Of a stretch of 38,697 nt of DNA, positions 1-11,099 are shown one piece after another. The position numbers were made by a program, and so were the translations under genes. The DNA comes from Paramacrobiotus richtersi (Eukaryota > Tardigrada > Eutardigrada > Parachela > Macrobiotidae). Position 1 is the first letter of the stretch; each line of letters opens with the position of its first letter. Location: contig JAQGAU010000135.1 of the NCBI GenBank assembly GCA_034698045.1, positions 1-38,697 of the forward strand. Reading direction: 5' to 3'. The notes under the pieces are model-generated. The model was not told the origin of the DNA and made no database searches. It saw nothing but the letters and a program-made list of their open reading frames with translations.

Positions 1-184
1 GATACGCACCGTATTGTCGTCCAAATGGTTGCCGAGCGTGGAAACAGGAAGCGCGTTCAGCCATGAACCGGAGTACCTAGAAGAAACAGCCAACAACCGA
101 GCTTTGCCCTGATCCGAGGAAGACTGCAAAAGACCATCAAAAATCCTCCCAGACAAAGGCAAATCCCATGCTTTCTGCTTCATT
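1..184 (-). mobile_element. LINE reverse transcriptase C-terminal fragment (runs off window)
   Basis: The minus strand is open from the ATG at 184 to the window edge. It reads about 61 residues that include SSSDQGKARLLAVSS, then SGSWLNALPVSTLG, then HLDDNTVRI. I recall this order (Ala/Arg-rich helix, WLxALP, L.LDD..VR) as the conserved stretch after the reverse transcriptase domain in a group of animal non-LTR retrotransposons, just before their C-terminal Cys/His and nuclease-like region. A stop lies directly upstream of the ATG, so only a fragment is seen on this side. The rest of the C-terminus would lie beyond base 1. The fragment at 31191-31520 carries the next conserved block of the same kind of protein. 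The family is named from memory of the motif, not from a search. Confidence 0.55.
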
Positions 185-1352
185 CAGTACTGCACTACTG
201 TAGTATTTTATCGATAATGCACAGATGTTCTGTTACATACATTAGTAAATCACCAATGCACTCACAATCAGTAAAGCTTGCAGATTTGCTCGTACGGCAT
301 GCATTGCTGCGCCAAGCTGATGCACGTTGGACAAGGCTGCAACATTGTCTGCCGAAGAACTGGACGAGATCTGTAACCCAGAAATTTGGATTTTTGAACC
401 CTTCATCTGAAGTTTTGTCATTAAAAAAAAGCGCTGTTGTTAGTACTGAACAGGCTTTATTGAATGCTGATGTTGACCGCTTTCCAGCATCAGTTTGCAT
501 TGTATCAATTTGTATGGTTTTAAATTATTCATGTTACGTCTTATGTCTGCACAGGCTTTACAATGTCATAGTTAACAATCCTATATCCTATATGCGTTTT
601 GTGCATTACTGGATTCACGTGTTTATTTAAGTCATCTTACTGCTGACGAATCCGTTTGTGAGGTTAAGGTTCCCGGTAAATTGATCCGCTCAATCAGAAC
701 AACGCCCACAGCAAACAAACAGCTAGTTTCCAATCGTCAAAGCGAAGACTACCTTTCAGGACAACCATGATCGCATAGCAAAGAAAATAATTAATACAAG
801 CACAAGAATAAAAAATACGCTGTCGGGGACTGCGAAAAAGGGGGATAAACGGCTGTTGTTGAGTTTCCACTAAAATATGCATTCTAAACCAAGACAGTCG
901 GTCAGACTGCTGTCGGGCGTCCGCTTTTTTCAGAGCTCAGAAGGTCAGGTCAGAAAATGTGAATACACAAATACATCCAAAGCCGTACAGCGACGCTTCG
1001 CGCCGCCTGGCTTTGTTTTCGTCTTTTAGTCGTATGTCTTATTGATTGATGTGTAGCGCGCCGTTGAGGCTACCGTGATAGTTCTTTACTGTAGATTGAC
1101 TGATTAAACTTGTCGATAATGCTGACAGTACCAAATTAAGGGAGCATATATATCGGGAGATTTTACGAACCTTATCTCGAGATAAAGCCACGCACGCGTG
1201 TCGTATCTGGATTCGCTTCTAATTGCTTCAACTTCTTGCTTTAATTTCATTTGGTGAGTGATGTTTATTGTAATATCTTCCTATCGTTGTGCACAACCAC
1301 AAAAAGCGTACATAGGAATTGATAAAATGAATTTTGTTTCTCGTGGCACACT
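185..1352. other. non-coding stretch, no gene recognised
   Basis: Several short open frames exist on both strands (the longest about 137 codons at 217-630, plus) but none shows a domain, a convincing splice-site pattern or compositional bias. I see no RNA gene. The stretch is probably intergenic or decayed transposon flank. Confidence 0.4.
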
Positions 1353-1538
1353 TTAGCAGACAGGCGGACAGACTGCGCCGAACGAAATGTCTCCATTCTG
1401 GTTGCCGTTGGAATCCACACACCACCATCCTCCGTAGCCGGTTTGCTGTTTCTTCCACGACCCATCGGTATTACACTGCGGAACGTATTTATCGTTTTCA
1501 GGCACTGGACAGGTGTATACATGTGGAATGGATAAGGA
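1353..1538 (-). CDS. thyroglobulin type-1-like domain, terminal exon or gene fragment
   Basis: The minus-strand frame ending at a TAA (1353-1355) reads CPVPENDKYVPQCNTDGSW, then GGWWCVDSNGNQNG, and finishes with CPPVC. The order Cys ... YxPxC..DG ... WCVD..G ... C is the signature of thyroglobulin type-1 (TY) domains, which occur in secreted or matrix proteins and often inhibit cysteine proteases. The usual QC and CWC cysteines are replaced (QQ, WWC), so one disulphide is missing. The same frame is Cys-rich upstream (about 1541-1640, with an NCPCM motif) but is interrupted by a stop near 1540, so a splice junction or a frame break separates the two parts. No start or signal peptide was found, so this may be a remnant. 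Confidence 0.5.
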   Translation of the reverse strand, partial: SLSIPHVYTCPVPENDKYVPQCNTDGSWKKQQTGYGGWWCVDSNGNQNGDISFGAVCPPVC

Positions 1539-2553
1539 TCATAATATCTCTGCACAGGCGGAATTGAGCTGCTGATTTTGCGCTGTCATACATGGACAGT
1601 TGCGCACATTCTGGAACTTTTGTACGACACAAATTTATGGCTAGTACATACTACTGTATTAGCATGCTAATAATGTACCGTTTTGGCGAACTGCTCCATT
1701 AACTAATTTCACAGAAGTTTTCCTGCTTAGTGATAGATCTATGTTCTGTGGCTAACTTTTCTGCCTGATATCCAGGAATCAGGATGGATCGTCGGCAGCT
1801 AACACGAAAAAAAAGATATGCTGCATAATATTATGATATTATCATAAGCACAGCTTACAGTACAGTACAGACTGTACAGTTAAGGAACTAGACGTCGCCC
1901 AACGGATTGCGAAATTATACGACACATGCTAGCTTGTGATTTCAGCCGATATTATACAGTAGACTGTAGGTGCCGTAATGACCAGTTGATAAGCGTTCGT
2001 GGTCGAAGGCTATCTGTGCGCTTAGTGGTTAAAATGCAAAGGATGAAAATATATACAGCAAAAGCCGACACATGGCTCCAGCATTACGTCAAGCGCGTGA
2101 GAAAATGAAACAATTCACAATTTTCGTGTAAAAGCAGTAGCTAACAGCCTAACACAGAAATAGCACAAATGAACAACAGCAAAAGTCTCACGCACTGAAA
2201 TAAAAATACACGTCCTCCATTTCTCTGGTTGTGTCCACAGTTCCCATGACACTACTGACATTCCCTCTGTGGATTTCTGTACTTAACAAACTCCATTGAC
2301 CGCGGACATAGTACGACTGAATCAAGGGATAGGGTATCTCCTTCTAGTTAATAGTTTTATGTCTGTGGCAGCACCTAAAATCCCTTCAGTTCCACTATGC
2401 CGCGGATTAGAAATGTACTATAGATTTTACGGCAGGAAGTCTAGGCCCTATACCAGTCGACACCACCGGCAGGAACCGGTGTTGCTTGTTTCTGGCATCA
2501 AGATACTTGTTACTTTGAAATACTCATATATAGACAAAGCACTGGGGGAATGG
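1539..2553. other. intergenic, no gene recognised
   Basis: The part nearest 1541-1640 continues the Cys-rich minus frame described for the thyroglobulin-like exon. The rest is AT-rich, with only short unsupported frames. The last eight bases (2546-2553) are the left target-site duplication of the neighbouring hAT element. Confidence 0.35.
2546..2553 (+). repeat. target-site duplication, left of hAT element
   Basis: GGGAATGG here is identical to 3672-3679 and directly abuts the terminal inverted repeat. Confidence 0.8.
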
Positions 2554-3671
2554 TAGTGATGCCAACAGTTATAGCAATATTGCAGTAAAACGTCAGTTAA
2601 GTTTCAGTATAGTTAACGAAAGCAAAGTGGCACTGCAGTTTCAGTTGCGCTTATCGAAACTGTAAAGCCGGGCTTTATCAGTTTTGTAATACCACGGAAA
2701 AAAACAGGCCATAAACCGTTGTGGTACAATACTGAATCAGTTTTGACTGAACCGTTGTTAGAAACGCAACTGAACAGGACAACTTAACTGTTTTGGGCCA
2801 TTTTCAGTTGTATAAGTTATTCATTATAATGCATAAGTTATACAACTGAAAATGGTAATAAATAGCATAATATAATGAATAATATAATAATACTCTGCAT
2901 TGAGAAAAGCTGGACCATGGCGGGATATACGCACGTCGCACACCAAGCAACACACGACAAGTTTTGCTAGTAATGAAGTACGTATGGGATGCCATTACGT
3001 TATGTATATATATGTTATTATTCATCTTACACATAAACTGAAACGTAAACTTAATGTACGCATGGAATACTGCTCAGTTTTATGTACTAGTACAGTATAC
3101 GTAGTTTATAATCCGAGTATTTTCATTGTTATTCATTATTATGATTAATTTTCATAGTTCCGTTGCTGTACAGCAATATGGTTTCATTGCTGTACGTGTG
3201 GTTATGATCGGACAGCAAATGGCCCTACCGTGTTTTATCCCCTATCACCATACATGTGCTGCCACTACTAGTACATTCAGTGTGTGCGTTCAGCCAGGGG
3301 GAAAACAAGGCCGGTCCGTTATCTGTCTGTATTCATCCACTGTGCAGTACAGCGGAACACGTAGAGAAAGATAAGGCAGCGCTGCGCAACGGCAGCTGAT
3401 TTTTGCATTTACCGAAACGGCAATTTTCGAAAAAAATTTCTGCACATAAACTGAAATGCGCTTTCCGCTCAGTGAGATAACGGTACATCTGATGACTTAC
3501 TGCTGTAAGTTGTATACTAGCAATAGTAAATGGCACACATGCAACGTTTCATAATACAACGATTCAGACTAGCCTACAACAGTTTCGTTGTCGAAACTGT
3601 TTGCCGGTGCGCTTTCAGTTTTATATACACAACTGAAACTGAAATGCAGTGTCGAACTTTTGGCATCACTA
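2554..3671. mobile_element. non-autonomous hAT-type DNA transposon
   Basis: The element starts TAGTGATGCCAACAGTT and ends with the inverted form of TAGTGATGCCAAAAGTT, giving 17-bp terminal inverted repeats with one mismatch. It is flanked by perfect 8-bp direct repeats GGGAATGG (2546-2553 and 3672-3679), the duplication length typical of hAT insertions. Subterminal regions on both sides are rich in the motif CAGTTTCAGTT or its complement, as is common for transposase-binding subterminal repeats. No transposase frame of useful length is present, so it would depend on an autonomous relative. The clean duplication suggests a fairly young insertion. Superfamily is assigned by duplication length only. 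Confidence 0.8.
2798..2855. repeat. perfect-looking hairpin inside the hAT element
   Basis: Two 23-nt arms, 2798-2820 and 2833-2855, are reverse complements with one mismatch around a 12-nt loop. Each contains the subterminal motif CAGTTGTATAA or its complement. Confidence 0.75.
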
Positions 3672-3679
3672 GGGAATGG
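3672..3679 (+). repeat. target-site duplication, right of hAT element
   Basis: GGGAATGG matches 2546-2553 and directly abuts the right terminal inverted repeat. Confidence 0.8.
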
Positions 3680-4346
3680 ATCAAGGTTCCGCTTTGCGTT
3701 GATCTTCGTCGAGATCGAACTAACAACTTTGAAGTAAAGCTAGATATATGTACCGGCTTGGAACTTAAAAGATGAAAGTCGCACAGAAATCCTTTTTAAA
3801 TTAAATAGACCGGACACAGTGCAACATTGTTTACCTGTCGAAACTCTATCATAACTCCGAAAACAGACGCGTCTTCGATATTGTTCCGCCTGTTTCAAAC
3901 TGTTATTATTGTTATTACTGTATGCAGTTGTACTTTTCCATAAGGAAACTGCAGCATACCATGTAAGCATTGTGTGTGGAATGTCGCACGGCGAGCCAAA
4001 ACTCGTACACACAGTAATTCGTAAACCAGCTAAAACTTTATTAACCATTACCTCTACAAGTTCTAACTCTTTAATGTTCTTTTAACTTGGAATAACTGCA
4101 TGGACTCAACAATAATACCTGACGGAAATGTAAGAAAACGATGACATAAAGTTCAGCGAATCAACCTTCAACAACAAATCCCATTCCAGAAGTTAATTAT
4201 CAACCTTCCTTGTAAGAGCACAACAGGACAACCTGTTCAAAAAATTACCACGAAACATTTTCACTTGCGCAGCAATGGAATTCCTATCGGCTCAGAAAAC
4301 AGCACCAGATGGCAGTACAACACGTCACCAAGGAGCACCCGCACTT
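3680..4346. other. 3' flank of SMYD gene A, no gene
   Basis: This is AT-rich sequence between the hAT element and the stop codon of gene A. No coding or RNA feature is recognised. It presumably contains the 3' UTR of gene A. Confidence 0.35.
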
Positions 4347-6560
4347 TCACCGTGTCAGTCGAGAAGAATTCCGGTCAGCGGCAATACGAGTCCGCAACGG
4401 CTCGGGTAGGAAACCCAGCGTCATAGCGTCGGCCATCTCCCCAACTGCATGCATGTCCTGAGCCAGAATATCCCGCCCCAACTGGCAGTCTTGTCCGAAA
4501 ATTTTACGGTAAATCTGTAGCGCTCCCCACAACCAGCTTAAGACATGAGCGTCGAGAATCTCTCTCCATCGTGCAAGGAATCTCTCGTTGCCGACTTCAG
4601 AGTGCCAGAGATAGGGTATTTGACCGGCTCGACGGAGCAGAGAGGCATGACCCACATGATACCTCGGATAAATGATGCTAGAAGAAAAGAACGCAGAGTT
4701 GCAGAACATGTCGTCATTCTAGTTCGAATGAGATGCTCGCTGGTTGGCTCGGACATCAGAGAATGTAAAACTATGTAAATGTCGACAAGAAGTATTGTTT
4801 ACTGGATTGTCAAGTTCACTGTGCCCGAAAATCTCTTGAAACAACTGATCAGTTCGGCTTACCTTGCACAATCGACCATTCCAGGGCACAAATTCCACGC
4901 CTCTCCGTAGCGCTTTTCTTTAGCCAGATAACGCAGCATATTGTATCCAAGAACGTAGCGGAAATGAGCGTCCGGGTGGACAATATTCGCGCGCTCCAGT
5001 TCGAACAACAAACCGTACTGCCGTTGCAAACGCGCCGCACCGTCTCCCTCAATCGCATCATTTCTCTCCATTAACGCCTTCAGTTGCCGCAGATGCGTGC
5101 CGTTGACAGCACCGCACTCGGGGCACGGCTGCAGCGCGCGGTGATCGCTGGGGATGCGCTCCATGCATCCCCTGGTCAGGCATTTCAAAGGGTTGATATC
5201 GGCGTCCTAAAGTAATGACACTATTTACACGGTTCAGAACAAGTATTTATGCGTATCAGCTTACGTATTCGCGAGTGCACTTCTTGCAGGTACATGGACC
5301 GAAATAATGGTGGTTGAACCACAGCTGGCGCTCCTGCAGAGTGCTGGCGAAGATGTTCACGGATAGTTCGTTCTGCCGCAGCTGCAAATGAAGGTAAGCG
5401 TTTCTGACACTTTTCTTATGCTCGACTTTTCCAGTAACCAGAAGGCAGAAGGTTTAGATTTGGATTCATTATGCACAACATTACCATTGAAACTGTACTT
5501 ACATCCTTCAGTCCTGTATAATTCCCAATGTCCTTCGTAGCACGCACCACCAATGTCCGTTCTTGCAGGTCCATGGTGACATTGATGCCCCAACATACCG
5601 GAGTCATTTGTCGATGCAGAGCGCCTGGGAAGAGCCCCGCACCAATCAAGGTCTCCTTGCCCATTTGGTCCCGAATCGGTAAGGTATTGTAGTACACCTT
5701 TCGAGCCAGCTGATAAAAACCCGGTGGAATGCCGCCCAGTGTAGCTGTTGGCCAGATGAGTGCGTGAAGAGAGCGATCAGATTCCTTAAACCTGTTGGAA
5801 ACAGACACACACAAAATGAGGTCACTTGTGCCATGGATTTGCAGAAATACAAAGCCTTCGTTAATCTTTATAGTATTCGAGCAATGAATCTTGTTATCGG
5901 GCAGGGAAAAAGTGTTGACTAATATATTACGGACCGTAACAAAAATAAATAAAATCAAACAAAAATATAGTATAAAATCAAAGAAAATAATTAATAAAAA
6001 AATGTTAGCAAAAGTAAGTATACGAAATTACAGGCCTATAACTTGGTAAGCTTCTTCTACTTTTTATAGAATTTGGTACGTACTAAACTTACAGGTTTTC
6101 GTAGTAGGGATCGTAAGGCAGCATTTCCAGAACGTCCCGCGCAGTGCATTCACCGTTGTCGCCCGATTGTACCTGTTCGTCTTTCTAAACACAAAAATAT
6201 GCCGGCGTTTCGATCATGTTCGGTTGTTCATTACGTTCTAAACCTTCGGAACTCATTGACGGCACTTGCCTTGATCTTATTAACAATCTTGGCCAGAAGA
6301 ATCTCCGCAGTGCAGAAGCCAAATTCGCCGCGATAATCCTTCTTCGTATTTGGGTTAAGTTTGCGGATATCGAAATTCATCTCTTTAAGCATTTTGCACT
6401 CGCTTTTGTGATCCTTTTTCCAGTCAGCAGTCTGCGAATATCAACCGATTCAGAATGCTTGATCGATCGATCGAACTGTCCAAGGATGAATAAAACGAAA
6501 AACTGTCAATATTCGTTACATTTACCTGGCATTCGATGCCGCAGTAATAATGCAGCTGGC
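4347..6560 (-). CDS. SMYD (SET-MYND) gene A, exons 1b-7, split by a Polinton
   Basis: SMYD proteins combine a split SET domain, a MYND zinc finger and a TPR-like C-terminus. Exons on the minus strand are 6526-6560 (second half of exon 1), 6270-6431, 6093-6184, 5503-5791, 5265-5381, 4863-5206 and 4347-4677. Exon 1b gives HYYCGIEC, the last MYND cysteines, and exon 2 adds DWKKDHKSEC. Exon 4 carries the SET core (GLFPGALHRQMTPVCWGIN ... TLVVRATKDI). Exons 5-6 carry the post-SET cysteines (CTCKKC ... KC...GC ... CPECG), and exon 7 the helical tail. Exon 2 uses a GC donor (AAG/GCAAGT), shared only with gene B. With exon 1a at 24046-24229 and one copy of the duplicated target, the frame is continuous for 515 codons. 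The gene was therefore intact when the Polinton landed, but the insertion lies in an exon, so the allele is presumably dead. Confidence 0.85.
6555..6560 (+). repeat. Polinton target-site duplication, left
   Basis: GCTGGC, identical to 24046-24051, lies inside the MYND-coding exon of SMYD gene A. Confidence 0.85.
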
Positions 6561-6772
6561 AGTAGTTACTGGGCCAATTGAGTACCGATTATTTTCCAGC
6601 CGACCGTTGACAAACCGCATTTTAATATTAAAATAAATTAAAAATTTATTTTAATTATTAAAATAAAAACTGACCAGTGGCTTTGGACTTGATATTTTCG
6701 TGCGGTCAAACAAACGCTCTTATGACTGAAGGCTTCCAGCCGGATTTTAATTAATTTAATTAACTAAAATGA
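6561..6772 (+). repeat. Polinton left terminal inverted repeat
   Basis: The first about 105 bases match the complement of the right end with a single 1-nt length difference in an A run. Beyond that, similarity is patchy but returns at 6737-6770 (CTTCCAGCCG followed by an AT-rich TTAATTAA block). The outer part may be kept alike by conversion between the ends. Confidence 0.8.
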
Positions 6773-7160
6773 TTAATTGTACACTTCACTACCGTACGCC
6801 GAACACGTTGCCTAATTTAATACTGTGCGTCAAAACAGCGCACACTGAAAGTACGAAGATGACGTTGTTCAACTGCTGTACTTTAATCATATCATGCTGC
6901 TGCAACTGGTCCAAAAAAAATACAAAGTATAAAAAGTAATACGCAGGTTGTTCGTTGTAGCTAAAATCATAAATCCACAATTCAGAACCACAAATATTTC
7001 AAACACAAATGGGTTGCGCGCTGAAACTGGTACTTGTAATGTAAGAAAAGAAAAAAAAACTGAAGATCATCTTGTGTAGTAAAAGTCCTGGGAATAAGTA
7101 TTGCTGACATTTCCAACTGCTACCGTTTGAGGGCATACACCACATCCATGGCCAGCCGGC
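6773..7160. other. Polinton left subterminal non-coding
   Basis: AT-rich sequence between the left terminal repeat and the stop codon of the 434-aa gene. No gene recognised; probably the 3' flank of that gene. Confidence 0.35.
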
Positions 7161-10100
7161 TTAGAGGAAGTGAATATCATAGGGATCTTCGAATTCACCG
7201 TTGTCCGGGACAAACGGCACTACCAACTGGTCCAACCAGCGGATTGGATCGCCCGGGGCCATTCCGGCCAACACCAGATCGGCCAAGATTGGGACAATGC
7301 GCCCAGCATGGGCGGCGCATCGCCGAATGAGAGTCCAGTCCTTGATGATCATGTACTCAATTTGACCCTGTAAAAAAGGAAAAGTAACTTTACTATTAAA
7401 CAGCAGCCACATATGTCGACTGTCCATCGTAATTGTTTCTAAACTGATAACCAGCCTTCTCAGCTGTACAAATCTGATGGGAAACTAAGAATCTGGATAA
7501 AAGCAATAATCGCTTATCTTGTTTTTTTTTGACATGCTAGCCATATTTCTATTTTTTTTCTGCTGTTGAATAACCAGTCAATGTCGAAGTTTCAAAATTG
7601 GAAATCTAGCATGTTAAATATTTGCCAAGTGATTATTTTTATATTTATATATCATAGTCGTTATAGTCTGAAATTCTGTTAGCACACAGAAAAATCTATC
7701 TGTACCTGAAGATGCCAGATCGATACGCCCAAATAGTGCCCGTTCTCATAGAGCGGAGCCAGTTTATCCAGTTCCATATTTCGGACCAAACAGAAGAACC
7801 AAAGCTAAAAAAAGATTAATAATTTTGCAAAGCAGTCACGAGAGTGCTTATCATTTTATTTACGCTCATATGTGTTCCCACTTCCGATACTCTATTATAC
7901 ACAGCGAAATCATCCGACTTGGTTTAACGCATACAAGATTATTATGGACCGCAACGGAAATTATGCCAGATTTTTAAGTTAAAAAAACAAAATAGTGACA
8001 ATACCTTAAATTCAAAAGAAAATATATAATATTAAAACCATAATTTTAAAAAAATTTTTTTTCGTACCTGATTGCCGTCCTCATCGAACACCGCCGGAAC
8101 CGCAATCTGGACTGGCGGAATATAGTGACCATCGGGTAACAGCAAGAATTCCTCATCCACCGCATGTCCGACGCCCACCGCAACAGGCAGACCTGCGTTC
8201 CCCAACAATCCGGCTAGCATAGCCATCCACGCCTGCAGCACATTACCGGCAGCACCGCCCACGTCAACCCCGCCGACAATCCCCACTCCTTCTCCGCCAC
8301 CACCAGCACCACCCACGTCTCCGACGACAATGCCCGCTCCTTCTCCGCCACCCGCTCCACCACCCACGTCCCCGACGACGATGCCCGCTTCTTCTCCGCC
8401 GCCCGCACCACCACCTCCGTCAGCCTCATCATCGACAATTTCCGCTCCGTCTGCTTCAGCCAGGGCTGCGTTGAACAGCCCAGCCAACTCGTCGGCCACC
8501 ATGGCTTCGCGCACTGCTCTCGCCGCTTCTGGCGCCATCGCAACGCCGCCCTGGTCCACCTCCATCTCACCCCATGCCGCGTCCATTGCGGCGTCTAACG
8601 CCGGATTATCCGGGAAGCCGTTATCCGACTCCGCATCTAGAGTGGCAAAAGTAAAGAAAAATGATTTCACTTCGTTAAAACCAAACAACAGCATCTTGGT
8701 CGCTAAATGGTACACGGTTGACTTTTTTTTACATACGCAGTACAGGCAACATGGCTCTGTTTTGTAGGGATGTCTCAGGCGAATTCAGAAATGGCTGGAT
8801 GATAATTTATAAATCCTAATAGGTGTTGGTATCAGAATAGGTTTGCTTCAGATTTTTAGTGTTATCATTGCCTTCTACTTGTGCTTAGCGATTAGATCGA
8901 AAAACGAAATGCCGTAAACGAGCTGATTAAAATGTTACTTTTGATCTCTCGAATTTTTTGGCAAGTTTCCCGTTCGGCAATATAAACGAGATAAAGTCCG
9001 GCAATCTACGTTCACTGTAAATTTCCCGTTACAATGGTAATTGATGCTCAACAACATATTCAGTCTTCCCAGAGCCTTATTCCTCAGAAGATGTTAGAAA
9101 TCAGGACATATCCACTAAAGACCGGCATAATTGAATTTACTGTAATTATGTCGGTTCCTTTGTATGAATATAGAGTGCGAGATCGCAGGCGCTATTTGTG
9201 TTTGCGTTATTTTAACATTTATAAGTAAACCTAAAAACTTCTACACTATGCGTCGCAAAAACGCGAATCAGACGTTTATAAAAGAATTAATAAACAAATT
9301 TTACTGTTTTTTTCACCTTGGTCCGTATCGTCACTCTCACCCACATCAAACGCGCCGACAACACCCAGTCCTCCTCCGACAGCCACGCCGCCGAAGCTAG
9401 CAGATCGTCGGGGGACAGGAAAACCTGCCGCGCTCAGCGATCCACCGCTCGCTGACCGGCGGAGCGGCGATCCCTGACCCGTAACGGCCTGTACCGCAGC
9501 CGTCAGCGCACTGGAGATGGCGGGGGCATCTGCTCCACCGAGAACCACCTGGACGCCCTCCCGGTGGGCCCGATCTTCGACGTTATAATGGATCTCAATA
9601 CGGTCCAGTCGGACATCGTCTGCAAAATAACACCACTCGATAAAGACATAGCATGCAGCCGCAAAAAAGCGCTATGAGCCTATACGTGCAGAAATGGTAG
9701 TCAATGTCACTTAATTATCCGCGCATCTTTCGGTCATAAGGCGGAAAAATTAGGCGCAAAATACTAGAATAGTCCGTCGGCAGATATGTAAACTGCGCTG
9801 GCAGAATAAGAGTCATGAAGTTTTTGCAAACTTACATTGTTCAAAGGCAGCAGCCGCGATGGCGATTAGCTGGTTTGCCGCAGCCACGGCGATGTCATCG
9901 CCAAACGTTTCGCCGGTCACGACGCCGTCCCTAATTATCTACAAAAACAATAACAACAACCTTGGATCAAACACTTCGATACGCACCCAATCTAGCTACA
10001 AACAACCATTTCAGCATCAACAATCCCAAACCCAGCAGCACTCGTCAGAAATACGTATAGGCAACAAATTCCATTTAAAAACTCTCTTGCTCGAATACGA

Positions 10101-10211
10101 ATGCCCTTCTCTCGGAGTATACGAATGTTTAAAATAAACATAACAACTAACAAACTTTCGGATTGTAGCGCATCAGTCTGTGCTTACCGCAATAAGTGGA
10201 CGATTGTCCAT
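7161..10211 (-). CDS. unrecognised six-exon gene, 434 aa, inside the Polinton
   Basis: I do not recognise this protein. Minus-strand exons with clean GT-AG junctions are 10188-10211 (start, MDNRPLIA), 9836-9938, 9317-9619, 8068-8636, 7706-7804 and 7161-7367. Lengths sum to 1305 nt in one open frame. The N-terminal about 80 residues (IIRDGVVTGETFGDD, an Ala-rich helix, then RIEIHYNVED) look like a compact alpha/beta fold. The middle (about residues 110-270) is low complexity: a Ser/Arg/Gly stretch, an acidic Ala-rich helix region, then repeated GGGAGGGE-type segments. The C-terminal about 100 residues (ELDKLAPLYENGHYLGVSIW, then an IVPILADLVLAG helix) are again globular and hydrophobic. No signal peptide or metal motif is evident. 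It is GC-rich compared with its introns, which supports real coding. It could be element-encoded or host cargo. Confidence 0.7.
8260..8430 (-). repeat. Gly/Ala-coding minisatellite within the 434-aa gene
   Basis: On the plus strand, units built from TCTCCGCC(G/A)CC and CCCACGTC(T/C)CCGACGACAATGCC-like blocks recur about every 48-51 bases, three to four times. In frame this gives repeated Gly-rich units with an intervening GIVVGDVGG segment. Confidence 0.7.
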
Positions 10212-11099
10212 TGTAAAGATGCCTTTTTATAATTGAAGGAGGAAAAAGCTTTGATGTTACAAAAATTTTTGTAAGTGAACTGATCACTACACGTGATTTT
10301 CGCTACTGACAGCACCTGCAGCCGGCCAGTCTGGCTTTTATACACTGCTGCTACCGTCGAGTGATGGAAACTTCTAGAAATTCCTCCCCCCGAAGAAATT
10401 CTGGACCGCATCCAAGAGCGGCATCCCTTTTGAAGGTATGCCGTTCACATGGATGGGTCGCGTGGTCAGAATGAATGAATGCCCTACTTTTTGACTCTCT
10501 TTTGTTACACTTCTCGCAGAACATTGTCAACGCGACAGACTGCATTCACGTTTACATTTTTTTAAAAACTATGGATGAACAAATGTTACCGTTAAATGTC
10601 ATACTCGAGATTCCGTGACAGACAAAATGCTAAAATCCTTAATGACACTTTTAACGAAAAGCTTCCCTGTAGCTTTTCATCCTCCACAGAGGTTAAGTTG
10701 TAAATCTTGCCTCCAGACCAGCAGATTCAGCCTCACGCATCAGAATGCCGTGTAATTGTAAAATATCGTTCTTTTACGTTTGTTTAGCAAAAGAAAGAGA
10801 GCGGATGTTCTGTGTGACTCTTGACCAATAACGTTTTGTCCGGCTCTGTTTTTTTTTCAGCCCATATATATTTCCAAAATTATCCGAATTATTCTAAAAA
10901 AGTTATTATACTTCCGACATTGCTGCGTATCAGACTATCAGTTGAACATGCGTATGTTACTATTTCGGTATATTCTCAAAAAGGAAACAGGGTGACATTA
11001 GCTGTAACAGCAGTTAATTATTTCCCTTTTTAATATTCCCGTGAAAATATTCACAGAAACTCGGACAAAAATCCCTTTCTGCGAAAGTGAGATCCTTAC
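10212..11099. other. stretch between the 434-aa gene and the MFSD6-like gene
   Basis: The part nearest 10212 is the likely promoter side of the minus-strand 434-aa gene. No further transporter exon could be recognised between 10400 and 11099, although the MFSD6-like protein should continue here. Otherwise AT-rich and featureless. Confidence 0.35.

Noticed and set aside
2554-3671. Initial reading of the element ends at the CACTGCAG repeats (2631 and 3651)
   Set aside because: Those boundaries have no target duplication. The outer TAGTGATGCC ends do, so the inner repeats are subterminal.
6216-6581. 121-codon plus-strand frame at the Polinton left junction
   Set aside because: It is antisense to exons 1b-2 of SMYD gene A and crosses into the terminal repeat.
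8330-8767. Pro-rich plus-strand frame of 145 codons
   Set aside because: It is antisense to the Gly/Ala-rich exon of the 434-aa gene, whose splice phases fit on both sides.
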